A stretch of 64,000 nucleotides of DNA from Sphingomonas limnosediminicola (GTDB taxonomy: Bacteria; Pseudomonadota; Alphaproteobacteria; Sphingomonadales; Sphingomonadaceae): positions 2,331,501 to 2,395,500 of the forward strand of contig NZ_BAABBM010000001.1 in the NCBI RefSeq assembly GCF_039537965.1, read 5' to 3'. The notes beneath the pieces were generated by a model. It was not told the DNA's origin, ran no database searches, and saw nothing but the letters and a program-made list of their open reading frames with translations. The translations under genes were made by a program, and so were the position numbers. This document shows positions 34,749-44,037 of this stretch, in pieces (the stretch's first letter is position 1; every line of letters starts with the position of its first letter).

Positions 34749-34777
34749 TGGCGGGAAAGCTGGATAGATTCCCGCCA
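34749..34777. terminator. Hairpin downstream of sciP
   Basis: TGGCGGGAA-11 bases-TTCCCGCCA, perfect 9-base arms 21 bases after the sciP stop. No T-run on the minus strand, so an atypical terminator or a 3'-stabilising hairpin. Confidence 0.5.
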
Positions 34778-34798
34778 GTAACGACTAAAAGCGAGGCC

Positions 34799-35098
34799 TC
34801 AGTAGCGCTGTTGGCGCTCGTACTGATCGCGGTATTGCTTGATCCGGGTGACGCGCAGGCCGGGCATGCCGCTACGGTCCACCGCGCGCTGCCAGCTCGT
34901 GAATTCCTCGAGGCTCAGCGTGTAGCGCTTGCACGCTTCGTCAATGCTGAGCAGCCCACCGGCAACGGCGGCGACGACCTCGGCCTTGCGGCGGACGACC
35001 CAACGCGTCGTGCTCGGAGGCGGCAGCGAATCGAGCGTCAGCGGCTCGCCGAGCGGTCCGATGACCTGGGCCGGACGAATCTTCTGGTTCTCGAGCAT
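34799..35098 (-). CDS. sciP: DUF1153 protein, SciP homologue (CtrA inhibitor)
   Basis: 99 residues. The core IGPLGEPLTLDSLPPPSTTRWVVRRKAEVVAAVAGGLLS, with IDEACKRYTLSLEEFTSWQ and GLRVTRIKQYRD, follows Caulobacter SciP throughout, including the helix-turn-helix. SciP binds the master cell-cycle regulator CtrA and DNA and blocks CtrA-driven transcription in swarmer cells. Its presence points to a CtrA circuit in this organism. AT-rich upstream region 35099-35175 with TTAA elements, none at exact CtrA spacing. Confidence 0.9.
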   Translation of the reverse strand: MLENQKIRPAQVIGPLGEPLTLDSLPPPSTTRWVVRRKAEVVAAVAGGLLSIDEACKRYTLSLEEFTSWQRAVDRSGMPGLRVTRIKQYRDQYERQQRY

Positions 35099-35175
35099 TC
35101 CGTCACACCTGCTTAATCATTGACACTGCACTGCTGTTTAACGCTGGCGCTTAAAAACATTCTGAAGCGCGCTGG

Positions 35176-35412
35176 TTAATCCTCCGGTAGTTCGCCCTTA
35201 CGCTCCCTTAACCCTGAGGCATCTGACGCGAACGCACCTCCAAGACGCTTGACCGCTTCCTGCCAGCCTTCACTTGCCGACAGGGCACAGGCGATCGCAT
35301 CTTCGCGGGACAGGCCGTCGTCCTTCTCGAACTTGGCGAGAAGGGCGAACAGCTCGTCAACGCTGAGCGGTTCCTCCGCACCACTGCGAAAGTTCCCCTC
35401 GTGACGCGCCAA
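35176..35412 (-). CDS. Small acidic protein, unknown
   Basis: 78 residues from a TTG start with GAGGGGGA five bases before it. Predicted mostly helical: LSVDELFALLAKFEKDDGLSREDAIACALSASEGWQEAVKRLGGAF, then a polar tail. No family recognised. Divergent from mnmA and upstream of sciP on the same strand. A different frame (ATG at 35438) covers part of it but has no similar amphipathic pattern. Confidence 0.55.
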   Translation of the reverse strand: MARHEGNFRSGAEEPLSVDELFALLAKFEKDDGLSREDAIACALSASEGWQEAVKRLGGAFASDASGLRERKGELPED

Positions 35413-35499
35413 TCCATCCCCCTCGAATGCCTACCCACATCACCGGTCTAGGCGAGGATGGTGAAATTCGAGTAAAGATGGCCCACATCAGACCTTCAA

Positions 35500-36615
35500 A
35501 TGCGGATTGATTTTCAGCTTGGCCGTCCCGCGGACGAAGCCCGGATCGTCGTCGCCATGTCGGGCGGCGTCGACAGCTCCGTCACGGCCGCGCTCGCCGC
35601 GCAGACCGGCGCAGAAGTCATCGGCGTCACGCTTCAGCTCTACGATCATGGCGAGGCCGTGCGGCGGAGCGGCGCCTGCTGCGCGGGGCAGGATATCTAC
35701 GATGCAAAGCAGGTCGCCGACCGGCTCGGCATTGCCCACTACGTGCTCGATTACGAAAGCCGCTTTCGCGAAGGCGTGATCGATCGCTTCGTCGACGAAT
35801 ATGCGCATGGCCGGACGCCCGTGCCCTGCGCGTCCTGCAACCAGGGCGTGAAGTTCGTCGACCTGGTCCAGTTCGCGCGGGAACTGGACGCGGATTGCCT
35901 GGCGACTGGCCACTACGTGCGGCGGGTCGTGATCGGCGATCGTGTCGAGCTTCACAAGGGAGCCGACCCGCGCCGCGACCAGAGCTATTTCCTCTACGGT
36001 ACGACACGTGAGCAGCTCGATTTCGTGCGTTTCCCGCTGGGAGACCTGCCGAAGGATGACGTGCGGCGTATCGCTGGCGAGGTCGGACTGGAGGTCGCGG
36101 CCAAGCCGGACAGCCAGGACATCTGCTTCGTGCCCGATGGGGATTATGCCTCGCTGGTCAAGCGGGTGCGACCGGAGACGCAGGCGCCCGGCGATATCAT
36201 CGATCTCGACGGCAACATCTTGGGCACGCACCGTGGTGTCGTGCATTTCACGGTCGGGCAGCGCCGGGGGATCGAGATCGGCGGCCAGCGCGAGCCGCTC
36301 TACGTCATCCGCATCGAGCCGGACGCCCGGCGCATCGTCGTTGGACCGCGCCGCGCGCTTGCCGTTGGCGCGATGCGCGTCGCGGACTGGAACTGGCTTG
36401 GCGAGGACCAGACTGACGTGACGGCGAAGGTGCGTTCGCTCGCGCCCGCGGTTGCAGCGACGCGCGACGGGGAGTGGTTGCGCTTCGACAGCGCCGAGTT
36501 TGGCGTCGCGCCGGGCCAGGCAGCGGTCCTTTACGAGGGCTCGCGTCTACTCGGCGGCGGCTGGATCGCCGAGACCATCGGCGCCGAGCAGAAGCTGGAT
36601 GCCGCCGCCGCTTAG
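35500..36615 (+). CDS. mnmA: tRNA-specific 2-thiouridylase MnmA
   Basis: 371 residues. It thiolates U34 of tRNA-Lys, -Glu and -Gln. PP-loop [11 protein letters not shown] near residue 19, catalytic C113 in [11 protein letters not shown] and the second cysteine C209 in [11 protein letters not shown], with the C-terminal beta-barrel from about 230. Typical length. Its last codons overlap the NUDIX start. Confidence 0.95.
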   Translation: MRIDFQLGRPADEARIVVAMSGGVDSSVTAALAAQTGAEVIGVTLQLYDHGEAVRRSGACCAGQDIYDAKQVADRLGIAHYVLDYESRFREGVIDRFVDEYAHGRTPVPCASCNQGVKFVDLVQFARELDADCLATGHYVRRVVIGDRVELHKGADPRRDQSYFLYGTTREQLDFVRFPLGDLPKDDVRRIAGEVGLEVAAKPDSQDICFVPDGDYASLVKRVRPETQAPGDIIDLDGNILGTHRGVVHFTVGQRRGIEIGGQREPLYVIRIEPDARRIVVGPRRALAVGAMRVADWNWLGEDQTDVTAKVRSLAPAVAATRDGEWLRFDSAEFGVAPGQAAVLYEGSRLLGGGWIAETIGAEQKLDAAAA

Positions 36616-37063
36616 TGCCGGCATCCTTCTCTTCCGTCAGCGCGAGGGCGGAACTGAAGTCCTGCTGATCAAGCCCGGCGGTCCGTTCTGGCGTAACAAG
36701 GACGCCGGCGCGTGGATGATTCCCAAGGGCAAGATCGAACCGGGCGAGCGGCCGGCGGAAGCCGCGCTTCGCGAATTCGAGGAAGAGACCGGTACGCGCC
36801 TGTCCACCGTTCCGTTTGCGCTCGCGAGCGTCAGGCAGGCGGGTGGCAAAGTCGTTGAGGCATTTGCGGTCGAAGGCGATCTCGATTGCGACGCGATCCG
36901 GTCGAACGATTTCGAGGTCGAATGGCCGCCGCGAAGCGGAAGGCGCGAGTCTTTCCCCGAGGTCGAGCAGGCGCGGTGGATGACGCTTGCCGAAGCGCGC
37001 GATTACATGCTTCCGAGCCAGTTGCCATTGCTCGACGCGCTCGAGCGCAAGCTCCAGTCATGA
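36599..37063 (+). CDS. NUDIX hydrolase
   Basis: 154 residues with a complete Nudix box from about residue 44: [20 protein letters not shown] then TG. Early SAGILLFRQ and GAWMIPKGK fit the Ap4A/dinucleotide or NTP house-cleaning subgroup; substrate open. The ATG lies within the end of mnmA (17-base overlap), so translation is probably coupled. Confidence 0.9.
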   Translation: MPPPLSAGILLFRQREGGTEVLLIKPGGPFWRNKDAGAWMIPKGKIEPGERPAEAALREFEEETGTRLSTVPFALASVRQAGGKVVEAFAVEGDLDCDAIRSNDFEVEWPPRSGRRESFPEVEQARWMTLAEARDYMLPSQLPLLDALERKLQS

Positions 37064-37070
37064 GGTAGTG

Positions 37071-38144
37071 ATGCTGTTCTTTTTCGCCGCTCTTGCCGCC
37101 CAGGCCTTGTCCGCGCCTACCCCGCCGCCGCCCGCGCCCAAGAGCTGGCCGACGAAAGAGGGCGATGTCGTCCTGAAAGACTTCCGCTTCCGCAGCGGCG
37201 TGAGCCTGCCGCGCCTCAACATGCACTACACCACGCTCGGCACACCGCACCGCAATGCGGCGGGTGCGATCGACAACGCGGTGATGGCGCTGCACGGCAC
37301 CGGCGGAACGGGACAGCAGTTTCTCCGGCCGCAGTTCGCCGACGAACTTTATGGTCCGGGGCAGCCGCTCGACATTCGTCGATACTGGATAATTCTCCCC
37401 GACAATATCGGGCACGGGAAATCGTCGAAGCCGTCCGACGGGCTACGGATGAAATTTCCGAAATATGATTACGACGACATGGTCGATGCACAGCATCGGA
37501 TGCTGCAGTCGCTGGGCGTCGCGCATCTACGGCTGATCATGGGCACGTCGATGGGTTGCATGCACGCCTTCGTGTGGGGAGAGGCCTATCCGGCCTTCGC
37601 CAGCGCGCTGATGCCGATGGCATGTGAGCCGGTGGAGATCGCCGGGCTCAACCGCATGTGGCGCCAACTTGCGATAAACGGCATCGAGGCTGACCCCGCC
37701 TGGCAGGGGGGCGGATACTCCGCAGAGCCCTTGACCGGCTTGCGGGCGGCGCAGAACTTGCTGTTCGTCGCGGGCGGCGCGCCGCTGTTCCTGCAGGCGC
37801 AGTATTCGACGCGGGTGAAGGCGAGCGAGTTTGCCGAGCAGAGCGTGGCGAACGCGCTGAAGTCGCTGGATGCCAACGATCTCATCTACCAGCTGGATTC
37901 GTCGCGGAACTACAATCCCTGGCCAAGGCTGGAAGCGATCACGGCGCCGATGATGTGGATCAATTCGGCCGACGACTTCATCAATCCGCGCAACTTCACT
38001 TACCCTCAGGAAGCAGTGAAGCGTATGTCCAATGCGCAGTTCCGGCTGATCCCCGAGACCGCGGAAACGCATGGGCACGGCACGCACACCTGGGCGAAAT
38101 TCTGGAAATCGGACCTCAGCGCGCTTCTGGCGCGGTCGCAGTAG
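37071..38144 (+). CDS. Alpha/beta hydrolase, homoserine O-acetyltransferase-like, exported
   Basis: 357 residues. A signal peptide (MLFFFAALAAQALSA) and Pro-rich spacer precede a MetX-fold domain: LHGTGGTG oxyanion region, nucleophile S160 in GTSMGCMHAF, acid in NSADDFINP and histidine in ETHGHGTHTW. Because it is exported and the active-site lid differs from MetX, methionine synthesis is unlikely; a periplasmic esterase or acyltransferase is more plausible. Its end overlaps the convergent SnoaL-like gene by 29 bases. Confidence 0.85.
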   Translation: MLFFFAALAAQALSAPTPPPPAPKSWPTKEGDVVLKDFRFRSGVSLPRLNMHYTTLGTPHRNAAGAIDNAVMALHGTGGTGQQFLRPQFADELYGPGQPLDIRRYWIILPDNIGHGKSSKPSDGLRMKFPKYDYDDMVDAQHRMLQSLGVAHLRLIMGTSMGCMHAFVWGEAYPAFASALMPMACEPVEIAGLNRMWRQLAINGIEADPAWQGGGYSAEPLTGLRAAQNLLFVAGGAPLFLQAQYSTRVKASEFAEQSVANALKSLDANDLIYQLDSSRNYNPWPRLEAITAPMMWINSADDFINPRNFTYPQEAVKRMSNAQFRLIPETAETHGHGTHTWAKFWKSDLSALLARSQ

Positions 38145-38586
38145 GCGCGACGTCGTAGGCGGAGACGTGGTTCATCGTGATGAGCCATCTGCCGCGGATT
38201 TTCCGGAACAGGCGCGTATTGACGCCCTCGGTGATACGGGCGCCGCGCTCGAGCCGGTACTGGCCGACCAGCATGGCGGCGTCGGGCGCGAGCAGGTCGA
38301 CGTTCATATTGTAAAAGTGGAGCTTGCCGCGCCGTTCCGGCGACCCGCCATAGTCGCGGACATAATGGTCGAGCGTGCCCTGCCAACCTTGCTGAAACTT
38401 GCCGCCCGAGACGAATATGACGTCGGGGCTCTTGAAGCCCGCCATGTAGCTGCGGAAGTCGCCGCGGTTCCAAGCTGCTTCCATGCGTTGGATGACGTTT
38501 AGGATCGCCGCGCGCTCACTCTTCGGACTGGCAGGCGCGGGCGTGGCGACGACGGCTAGCGCGACGCACGCGGCTGCGAACTTCAC
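38116..38586 (-). CDS. Exported SnoaL/NTF2-like (DUF4440) protein
   Basis: 156 residues from a GTG that overlaps the PhzF stop (GTGA). Signal peptide ends near APA-S (residue 22). The NTF2-like domain shows VIQRMEAAWNRGDFRSYMAGF, VIFVSGGKFQQGWQG and GRWLITMNHVSAYD. Function unknown; a steroid isomerase or scaffold-like fold. Last gene of the pdxH operon. Confidence 0.85.
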   Translation of the reverse strand: MKFAAACVALAVVATPAPASPKSERAAILNVIQRMEAAWNRGDFRSYMAGFKSPDVIFVSGGKFQQGWQGTLDHYVRDYGGSPERRGKLHFYNMNVDLLAPDAAMLVGQYRLERGARITEGVNTRLFRKIRGRWLITMNHVSAYDVAPTATAPEAR

Positions 38587-39365
38587 AGCTGGAACTGACC
38601 TTCGATGACCGTGTGGCACTTGCCGCCGAGAATGGCGCGGTTGCCTTGGAGGCGGCAATTGAGAAGGCCGGTGCGAGCGCTGGCCTGAAGCGCGGTGAAC
38701 TCGTTCCTGCCAAGCCGCTTCGCCCAATAGGGGGTCAGCGCGGCGTGGGCGGAGCCGGTCACCGGATCCTCGTCGATGCCGAGATACGACACGAACACGC
38801 GGTCGACGATGTCTTCGGTCGTGCCGCGCGCAGTGACGACCGCCATTCGGCGGATGCCACGCAGCGCGATGAAATCCGGCTCGAGATCGCGGACGGTTTG
38901 CTCGTCGGCCACCTCGATGATCGCCGCGTCGTTGCATTCCTCGGCAAGCCATGCCGGTAAATCCGGGAGGCCGAGCGCGCGATTGAGCTCCGGCTCGTGC
39001 ACTTCTGTGAGCGGTGCGGCCGGCAGGTCGAGCTCGAGCAAATCGTCACGCCGGCTGACTGTCAGAATTCCGGCCCTGGTCGAAAAGCGCACCGATCCGC
39101 CGGTCATCAGCACGTGCCCCGACGCGATCGTCGCGTGGCCGCAAAGCTCGACCTCGGCGACAGGCGTGAACCAACGCAGGTCGAAGTCGGCATCGTCCCG
39201 TTCGCTCGGAACGGTAAACGCAGTCTCGCTGAGATTATTCTCGGCCGCGATCGCCTGCATCAGCGCGTCATCGATCCAGCGGTCGAGCGGCATGACGGCG
39301 GCGGGATTTCCGGTCAGCGGGCGCTCGGCGAAGGCATCGACCTGGAAGAAGGGGATCGTCGTCAA
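38583..39365 (-). CDS. PhzF family isomerase-like protein
   Basis: 260 residues, two-lobed diaminopimelate-epimerase-like fold. Conserved E47 in NNLSETAF, AEVELCGHATIASGH and GIDEDPVTGSAHAAL. Actual substrate unknown; there are no phenazine genes in the window. Coupled on both sides by 4-base overlaps. Confidence 0.88.
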   Translation of the reverse strand: MTTIPFFQVDAFAERPLTGNPAAVMPLDRWIDDALMQAIAAENNLSETAFTVPSERDDADFDLRWFTPVAEVELCGHATIASGHVLMTGGSVRFSTRAGILTVSRRDDLLELDLPAAPLTEVHEPELNRALGLPDLPAWLAEECNDAAIIEVADEQTVRDLEPDFIALRGIRRMAVVTARGTTEDIVDRVFVSYLGIDEDPVTGSAHAALTPYWAKRLGRNEFTALQASARTGLLNCRLQGNRAILGGKCHTVIEGQFQL

Positions 39366-40297
39366 CCTGCCTGCTCCGTGATTTCCTGCGGCAAGAGCGT
39401 CTCGCGGTCCGTCTGTCCTTCCGGATCGACGTGAATCAGGATTTCCGTATGCGGGAAGCGTTTCTGTAATTCCTCCTCGGCCCGATCGAGCCGGTCATGC
39501 GCTTCCTGCACGGTCCAGTGCGCCGGAACCCAGACATGGAACTGGACGAAACGAAGCGTGCCGCTCTTGCGGGATCGCAGGTCATGGAGGCCCGAAAATT
39601 CAGGATATTCGGCCGCTGCAGCGAGAAATTCCTCGCGTTCCTCCTCGGGCCATTCGCGATCCATCAGCTGGTGAATCGCCTCGCTCGACGCCCGCCACGC
39701 ACCCCACATGAGCCATAGGGCAATGGCAATTCCGAAGAGCGCGTCGGCGCCGGCGACATGGAGCGCCTGATCGAGAACAAGCGCAATGATGACCGAGCCA
39801 TTGAGGAACAGGTCGGACTTATAATGGACGTTGTCCGTCTTGATCGCGACCGATCCGGTGCGTTCGATGACCTGCCGCTGATACCATAGCAGGCCGAACG
39901 TCAGCACGATCGCGCCCACCGACACCGCAATCCCGTCGGCCATGGCCTGTGTGGGGCTGCCATGAATGAGGCGGTCAACTGCTCGCCACATGATGCCCGC
40001 GGCCGAGACGCTGATGAGAGCAACCTGCGCAAGCGCGACCAGAGCCTCCGCCTTCCCATGGCCGAAGCGATGATCGTGATCCGCTGGCTGGGCAGCGATG
40101 CGGACACCGGCGAGTGTGGTCAGGCTGGCGAGTACGTCGAGCGCAGTGTCTGCAAGCGACCCGAGCATCGCTGTGGAGTCCGTCCGGTAGGCCGCCCATG
40201 CTTTCGCGATAAGGAGGATCGTCGCTACGGCCACGCTCGCAAGCGCGGCTCGCGAGGAATGCGTCGAATGTTCGGCCGCGGTCTTGGCGGTGGTCAC
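39362..40297 (-). CDS. Cation diffusion facilitator (FieF/Zn2+-Fe2+ exporter type)
   Basis: 311 residues, six membrane helices and a C-terminal metal domain. Transport-site residues as in FieF: D-x3-D in GSLADTALDVLAS and H-x3-D in HYKSDLFLN; DHDHRFGHGKAE follows TM2. It exports Zn2+, Fe2+ or related divalent ions by proton antiport. GTG start overlapping the pdxH stop. Confidence 0.9.
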   Translation of the reverse strand: MTTAKTAAEHSTHSSRAALASVAVATILLIAKAWAAYRTDSTAMLGSLADTALDVLASLTTLAGVRIAAQPADHDHRFGHGKAEALVALAQVALISVSAAGIMWRAVDRLIHGSPTQAMADGIAVSVGAIVLTFGLLWYQRQVIERTGSVAIKTDNVHYKSDLFLNGSVIIALVLDQALHVAGADALFGIAIALWLMWGAWRASSEAIHQLMDREWPEEEREEFLAAAAEYPEFSGLHDLRSRKSGTLRFVQFHVWVPAHWTVQEAHDRLDRAEEELQKRFPHTEILIHVDPEGQTDRETLLPQEITEQAG

Positions 40298-40872
40298 GGG
40301 TAGAGCAATCCTTCGGTCCAGCTGTCGTCATCGCGCTTGAACAGGCGCCGCTCGTGCAGGCGATAAGGGCGCTCGGTCCAGAATTCGATCCGGTGCGGAA
40401 TGACGCGGTAGCCGCTCCAATATTCAGGGCGCGGGACGTCTTGCCCCTCGAAGCGCTGCTCGGCTTCTTCGAAACGTTGCTGGAAGGTCTCGCGGCGATC
40501 CATTGGCCGCGACTGGTCGGATGCCCAGGCGCCAAGCTGCGAATCCCGCAGGCGGCTGCTGAAATATGCATCGGCCTCGGCTTCGGTGACGGGCTCGACC
40601 GCGCCTTCGATGCGCACCTGGCGTCCCAGCGATTTCCAGTGAAAGAGGAGCGCGGCCTTCGGGTTCTGGGCGAGCTGCTCGCCCTTGTCGCTTTCGACGT
40701 TGGTGAAGAAAACGAAGCCGTCGGGGCCGTGGCCCTTGAGAAGCACCATGCGTGAGGATGGTTGCCCGGTCGCGTCGGCGGTGGCGACGCTCATTGCTTC
40801 GGGCAGGCCGCTTTCGCTCGCGCGGGCTTGCGCAAACCACTCATCGAACAATGCAAACGGGTCGGCGGCCAT
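40294..40872 (-). CDS. pdxH: Pyridoxamine 5'-phosphate oxidase
   Basis: 192 residues. FMN enzyme making pyridoxal 5'-phosphate. Family segments: PSSRMVLLKGHGPDGFVFFTN, LLFHWKSLGRQVRIEG, YFSSRLRDSQLGAWAS and WSGYRVIPHRIEFW, with RLHERRLF near the end. First gene of the minus operon, 80 bases from the divergent dnaJ-like gene. Confidence 0.94.
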   Translation of the reverse strand: MAADPFALFDEWFAQARASESGLPEAMSVATADATGQPSSRMVLLKGHGPDGFVFFTNVESDKGEQLAQNPKAALLFHWKSLGRQVRIEGAVEPVTEAEADAYFSSRLRDSQLGAWASDQSRPMDRRETFQQRFEEAEQRFEGQDVPRPEYWSGYRVIPHRIEFWTERPYRLHERRLFKRDDDSWTEGLLYP

Positions 40873-40952
40873 GCTGCGATTGCCTTAGGCTTGGCCTTGG
40901 CGGAACGGCAACCCATCTGGTCAGCGCTGTAACTGTGCGCCATTGGAGGGAT

Positions 40953-41918
40953 ATGGCTCTGGACCTGTACCAACGATTGGGACTGAAGCGCGGCGCGAGC
41001 GAGGCCGAGATCAAGAAGGCCTATCGCAGCCTTGCGAAGCAGCTTCACCCGGACCGCAACAAGGACAATCCGAACGCGGCGAAGCGCTTCGGCGAGATTA
41101 CCCACGCGTACGATCTGCTGTCCGACAAGGACAAGCGCGCGAAATACGACCGCGGCGAGATCGACGAAGATGGCAACCCGAAGATGCCGTTCGGCTCCGG
41201 GTTCGGCGGCTATTCGAGTGGTGCGGGCGGCGGTGGCCAGCATCCTGGCGCGGGCTACGAGAATTTCAATTTCGGCGGAGGCGGCGATGCGGCCGACCTC
41301 AGCGATCTTTTCGAAGGCCTGTTCGGCGCTGCGACCGGCGGCCGAGGCGGGCAGAGCGGCGGCTTCAGCGGCTTCCGCCAGCGCGGGCGCGCCCCGCAGA
41401 AGGGCGCGGATGTTGCATATCGCCTCAAGATCCCTTTCGTCGACGCGGTCGCGCTCAAGCCGCAGCGGATTACGCTTGGCGATGGCAAGACAATCGACCT
41501 GAAGCTTCCGCAGGGGCTTGAGGACGGCACCAAGATCCGGCTTGGCGGCAAGGGCGAGCAGGGACCGGCCGGGCGCGGCGATGCGATCGTGACGATCGAG
41601 ATCGCGCCCCACCGGTTCTTCACCCGCGACGGCAACAACATCCGCCTCAACCTACCGGTGACGCTCAAGGAAGCGGTGCTTGGCGCCAAGGTGAAGGTGC
41701 CCACGGCCGACGGACCCGTCATGCTGACGATCCCTAAGGGCACGACCTCGGGCAAGGTGTTCCGGCTGAAGGAGCGTGGCTTTGCCGACAAGGACGGCAA
41801 GCGCGGCGACCAGCTGATCAGCGTGGAGATCGACGTGCCGGCAAGCGACCCCGATCTGCAGAAGTTCGCGGAAGGCTGGAACGCCGGTGGCAACCCGCGC
41901 GCGAGCCTAGGGGTCTAG
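40953..41918 (+). CDS. DnaJ-class co-chaperone (CbpA/DjlA-like, no zinc finger)
   Basis: 321 residues. J-domain at residues 4-65 with HPDRNKD, a Gly-rich linker (about 80-125, GGYSSGAGGGG), then the two C-terminal substrate domains (about 140-315). The four CxxCxGxG zinc repeats of DnaJ are absent, so it is type II (CbpA-like). TTGGAGGG before the ATG. Confidence 0.9.
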   Translation: MALDLYQRLGLKRGASEAEIKKAYRSLAKQLHPDRNKDNPNAAKRFGEITHAYDLLSDKDKRAKYDRGEIDEDGNPKMPFGSGFGGYSSGAGGGGQHPGAGYENFNFGGGGDAADLSDLFEGLFGAATGGRGGQSGGFSGFRQRGRAPQKGADVAYRLKIPFVDAVALKPQRITLGDGKTIDLKLPQGLEDGTKIRLGGKGEQGPAGRGDAIVTIEIAPHRFFTRDGNNIRLNLPVTLKEAVLGAKVKVPTADGPVMLTIPKGTTSGKVFRLKERGFADKDGKRGDQLISVEIDVPASDPDLQKFAEGWNAGGNPRASLGV

Positions 41919-41927
41919 CGCCGCCGA

Positions 41928-42962
41928 ATGCGCGACATTTCGCCTGCCTCGCCGGAAGCACGGCGGAAGCGCTTAGCGAGCATGCGCGCGGCCTTCGGAA
42001 CGGAGGTCGAAGAAAAGCTCAAGCCGCACGTGACTGTTTGGGAAGTGGTCAAGCGCGTCGCGATCGGCGTCTATAACGACGGCTTCATCCACGCCGGCAA
42101 CCTCGCTTACCTTTCGATCGTCGCGCTGTTTCCCTTCTTCATCGTCGCCGCGGCGGTCGCGCATTTGCTCGGCCAGAGCCAGGACGCCATGCTGACGGTG
42201 ACGAACGTCCTCCGGCGCCTTCCGCCGGATGTCGCCGCGACGCTACGCGAGCCCGTGCTGGAAGTGCTGACGATCCGCACCGGCAATCTGCTCTGGTTCG
42301 GCGCAATCGTCGGTCTGTGGACGGCGACAAGCTTCGTCGAGACGATCCGCGACATCCTGCGCCGCGCTTATGGCGTGAAATATTGCGCGCCATTTTGGGA
42401 GTATCGGCTCGGGTCGATCCTGCTAATCCTCGGTGCGGTGCTTCTGCTGATGGTCGCGTTCGCCGCCAGCGCTTCGCTGACCATCGTCAGGCATTTCATC
42501 TTCGAATGGTTCCCCATGGCGCAGGGGCTGGCCGGCACGCTCGGGCTTTATCGCTTCGTGCCTGGCATCACGCTCTATTTCACTTTCTACGTGTTATTCC
42601 TGGCCTTGACGCCGGCGCGCTACCGCAAGCGCGACTGCCGCAAGTGGCCGGGTGCTTTACTGATTACCGCGTGGTGGCTGGCGACGGTGGAGATCCTGCC
42701 GGACGCGATTAGCTTGTTCGGCGGCTACAGCCGCACTTACGGCAGCCTTGCGGGCGTGATGATCGCGCTCATTTTCTTCTTCGTCGTCGGGCTTGGCGTC
42801 GTCATCGGCGCGGAGCTGAACGCGGCGCTGGCGGAAAGCGGCGCCACCGCGCTAAAGGGCGAAATCTACACCGGGCCGTACACCGACGAGCTTGAAGTCG
42901 AGGAGCCGCAACCCGGTGAAGACGTGAAACCAGAATTGCAGCCTGAGGGGCCTCAACTTTGA
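41928..42962 (+). CDS. YihY/UPF0761 (BrkB) inner-membrane protein
   Basis: 344 residues, six membrane helices. YihY pattern: FIHAGNLAYLSIVALFPFF, LWTATSFVETIRDILRRAY, GGYSRTYGSLAGVMIALIFF and a Pro/Glu-rich C-terminal tail (about 318-344). Function not established; old links to RNase BN are wrong. Coupled to fabI by TTGA. Confidence 0.88.
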   Translation: MRDISPASPEARRKRLASMRAAFGTEVEEKLKPHVTVWEVVKRVAIGVYNDGFIHAGNLAYLSIVALFPFFIVAAAVAHLLGQSQDAMLTVTNVLRRLPPDVAATLREPVLEVLTIRTGNLLWFGAIVGLWTATSFVETIRDILRRAYGVKYCAPFWEYRLGSILLILGAVLLLMVAFAASASLTIVRHFIFEWFPMAQGLAGTLGLYRFVPGITLYFTFYVLFLALTPARYRKRDCRKWPGALLITAWWLATVEILPDAISLFGGYSRTYGSLAGVMIALIFFFVVGLGVVIGAELNAALAESGATALKGEIYTGPYTDELEVEEPQPGEDVKPELQPEGPQL

Positions 42963-43762
42963 CCGGACTAATGCAAGGCAAGCGCGGGTTGATCATGGGG
43001 CTTGCCAATGATCGTTCGCTTGCGTGGGGAATCGCGCGCGCCGTCGCCGAACAGGGCGGCGAGCTGGCCTTTTCCTACCAGGGCGAGGCGCTCGAAAAGC
43101 GTGTGCGCCCGCTGGCGGCGGAACTTGGGTCGGACCTTCTCGTCGATTGCGACGTCAGCAGCATGGAAGCGCTCGACGACGCGTTCGCGCATTTGAAGTC
43201 GAAGTGGGATTCGATCGACTTCGTCGTCCACGCGATCGGTTATTCCGACAAGAATGAGCTTCGGGGAAAGTTCGTCGACACGACGATGGACAACTTCCTG
43301 ATGACCATGAATATCTCGGTCTACAGCTTCGTCGCCGTTGCCCAGCGCGCGCGGGTGATGATGACCAACGGCGGCTCGCTGTTGACGTTGAGCTATTACG
43401 GCGCCGAGAAAGTCATCCCTCACTATAACGTGATGGGCGTCGCCAAGGCTGGGCTGGAAACGTCGGTGAAATATCTGGCGGCGGATCTCGGCCGCGAAAA
43501 TATTCGCGTGAACGGTATTTCGGCTGGACCGATCAAGACGCTCGCCGCGAGCGGCATCGGCGACTTCCGCTACATCATGAAGTGGAATGAATATAATTCG
43601 CCGCTTCGCCGCAACGTCACCATCGAGGACGTTGGCGGGGCGGGGCTCTACCTGCTCAGCGATCTCGCGTCCGGTGTTACCGGCGAGATCCACCACGTCG
43701 ATGCGGGCTACAACGTCGTCGGCATGAAGGCCGAGGACGCGCCGGACATCTCGACGGTCTGA
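42959..43762 (+). CDS. fabI: Enoyl-[acyl-carrier-protein] reductase (NADH)
   Basis: 267 residues, last step of the fatty acid elongation cycle and target of triclosan. NAD motif GKRGLIMGLANDRSLAWGIA, catalytic Y-x6-K equivalent in LSYYGAEKVIPHYNVMGVAKA, and GPIKTLAASGI. TTG start overlapping the YihY stop; an ATG at 42971 is possible. Confidence 0.95.
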   Translation: MTGLMQGKRGLIMGLANDRSLAWGIARAVAEQGGELAFSYQGEALEKRVRPLAAELGSDLLVDCDVSSMEALDDAFAHLKSKWDSIDFVVHAIGYSDKNELRGKFVDTTMDNFLMTMNISVYSFVAVAQRARVMMTNGGSLLTLSYYGAEKVIPHYNVMGVAKAGLETSVKYLAADLGRENIRVNGISAGPIKTLAASGIGDFRYIMKWNEYNSPLRRNVTIEDVGGAGLYLLSDLASGVTGEIHHVDAGYNVVGMKAEDAPDISTV

Positions 43763-44037
43763 TGGCCAGGGTCGCCCGGCATGTTCGCGTGACCGGGCGC
43801 GTGCAGGGCGTCTTCTTCCGCGCATGGACTCGCGACGAAGCACGCTCGATCGGGGTGTGCGGGTGGGTCGGCAATTGCGACGACGGTGCCGTAGAAGCGC
43901 ATATCGAAGGCGAAGAAGAATTGGTCGATGAGTTAATCAGCCGCATGCGCGAAGGCCCGCCGCAGGCACGCGTGTTCGACATGAAGATCGATGAAGCGAC
44001 GGACGAAAATTCCAGCCGCTTCGAAGTGCGGCACTAG
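43762..44037 (+). CDS. acyP: Acylphosphatase
   Basis: 91 residues, full family length. Catalytic arginine in [11 protein letters not shown] and asparagine in GWVGNCDDG. It hydrolyses acyl phosphates. The ATG shares one base with the fabI stop (TGATG). Its TAG lies on a CTAG shared with the convergent purA stop. Confidence 0.93.
   Translation: MARVARHVRVTGRVQGVFFRAWTRDEARSIGVCGWVGNCDDGAVEAHIEGEEELVDELISRMREGPPQARVFDMKIDEATDENSSRFEVRH

Noticed and set aside
35140..35160. TTAA-N9-TTAA near sciP as a CtrA site
   Set aside because: The spacing is 9 rather than 7 bases, so it does not fit the CtrA consensus.
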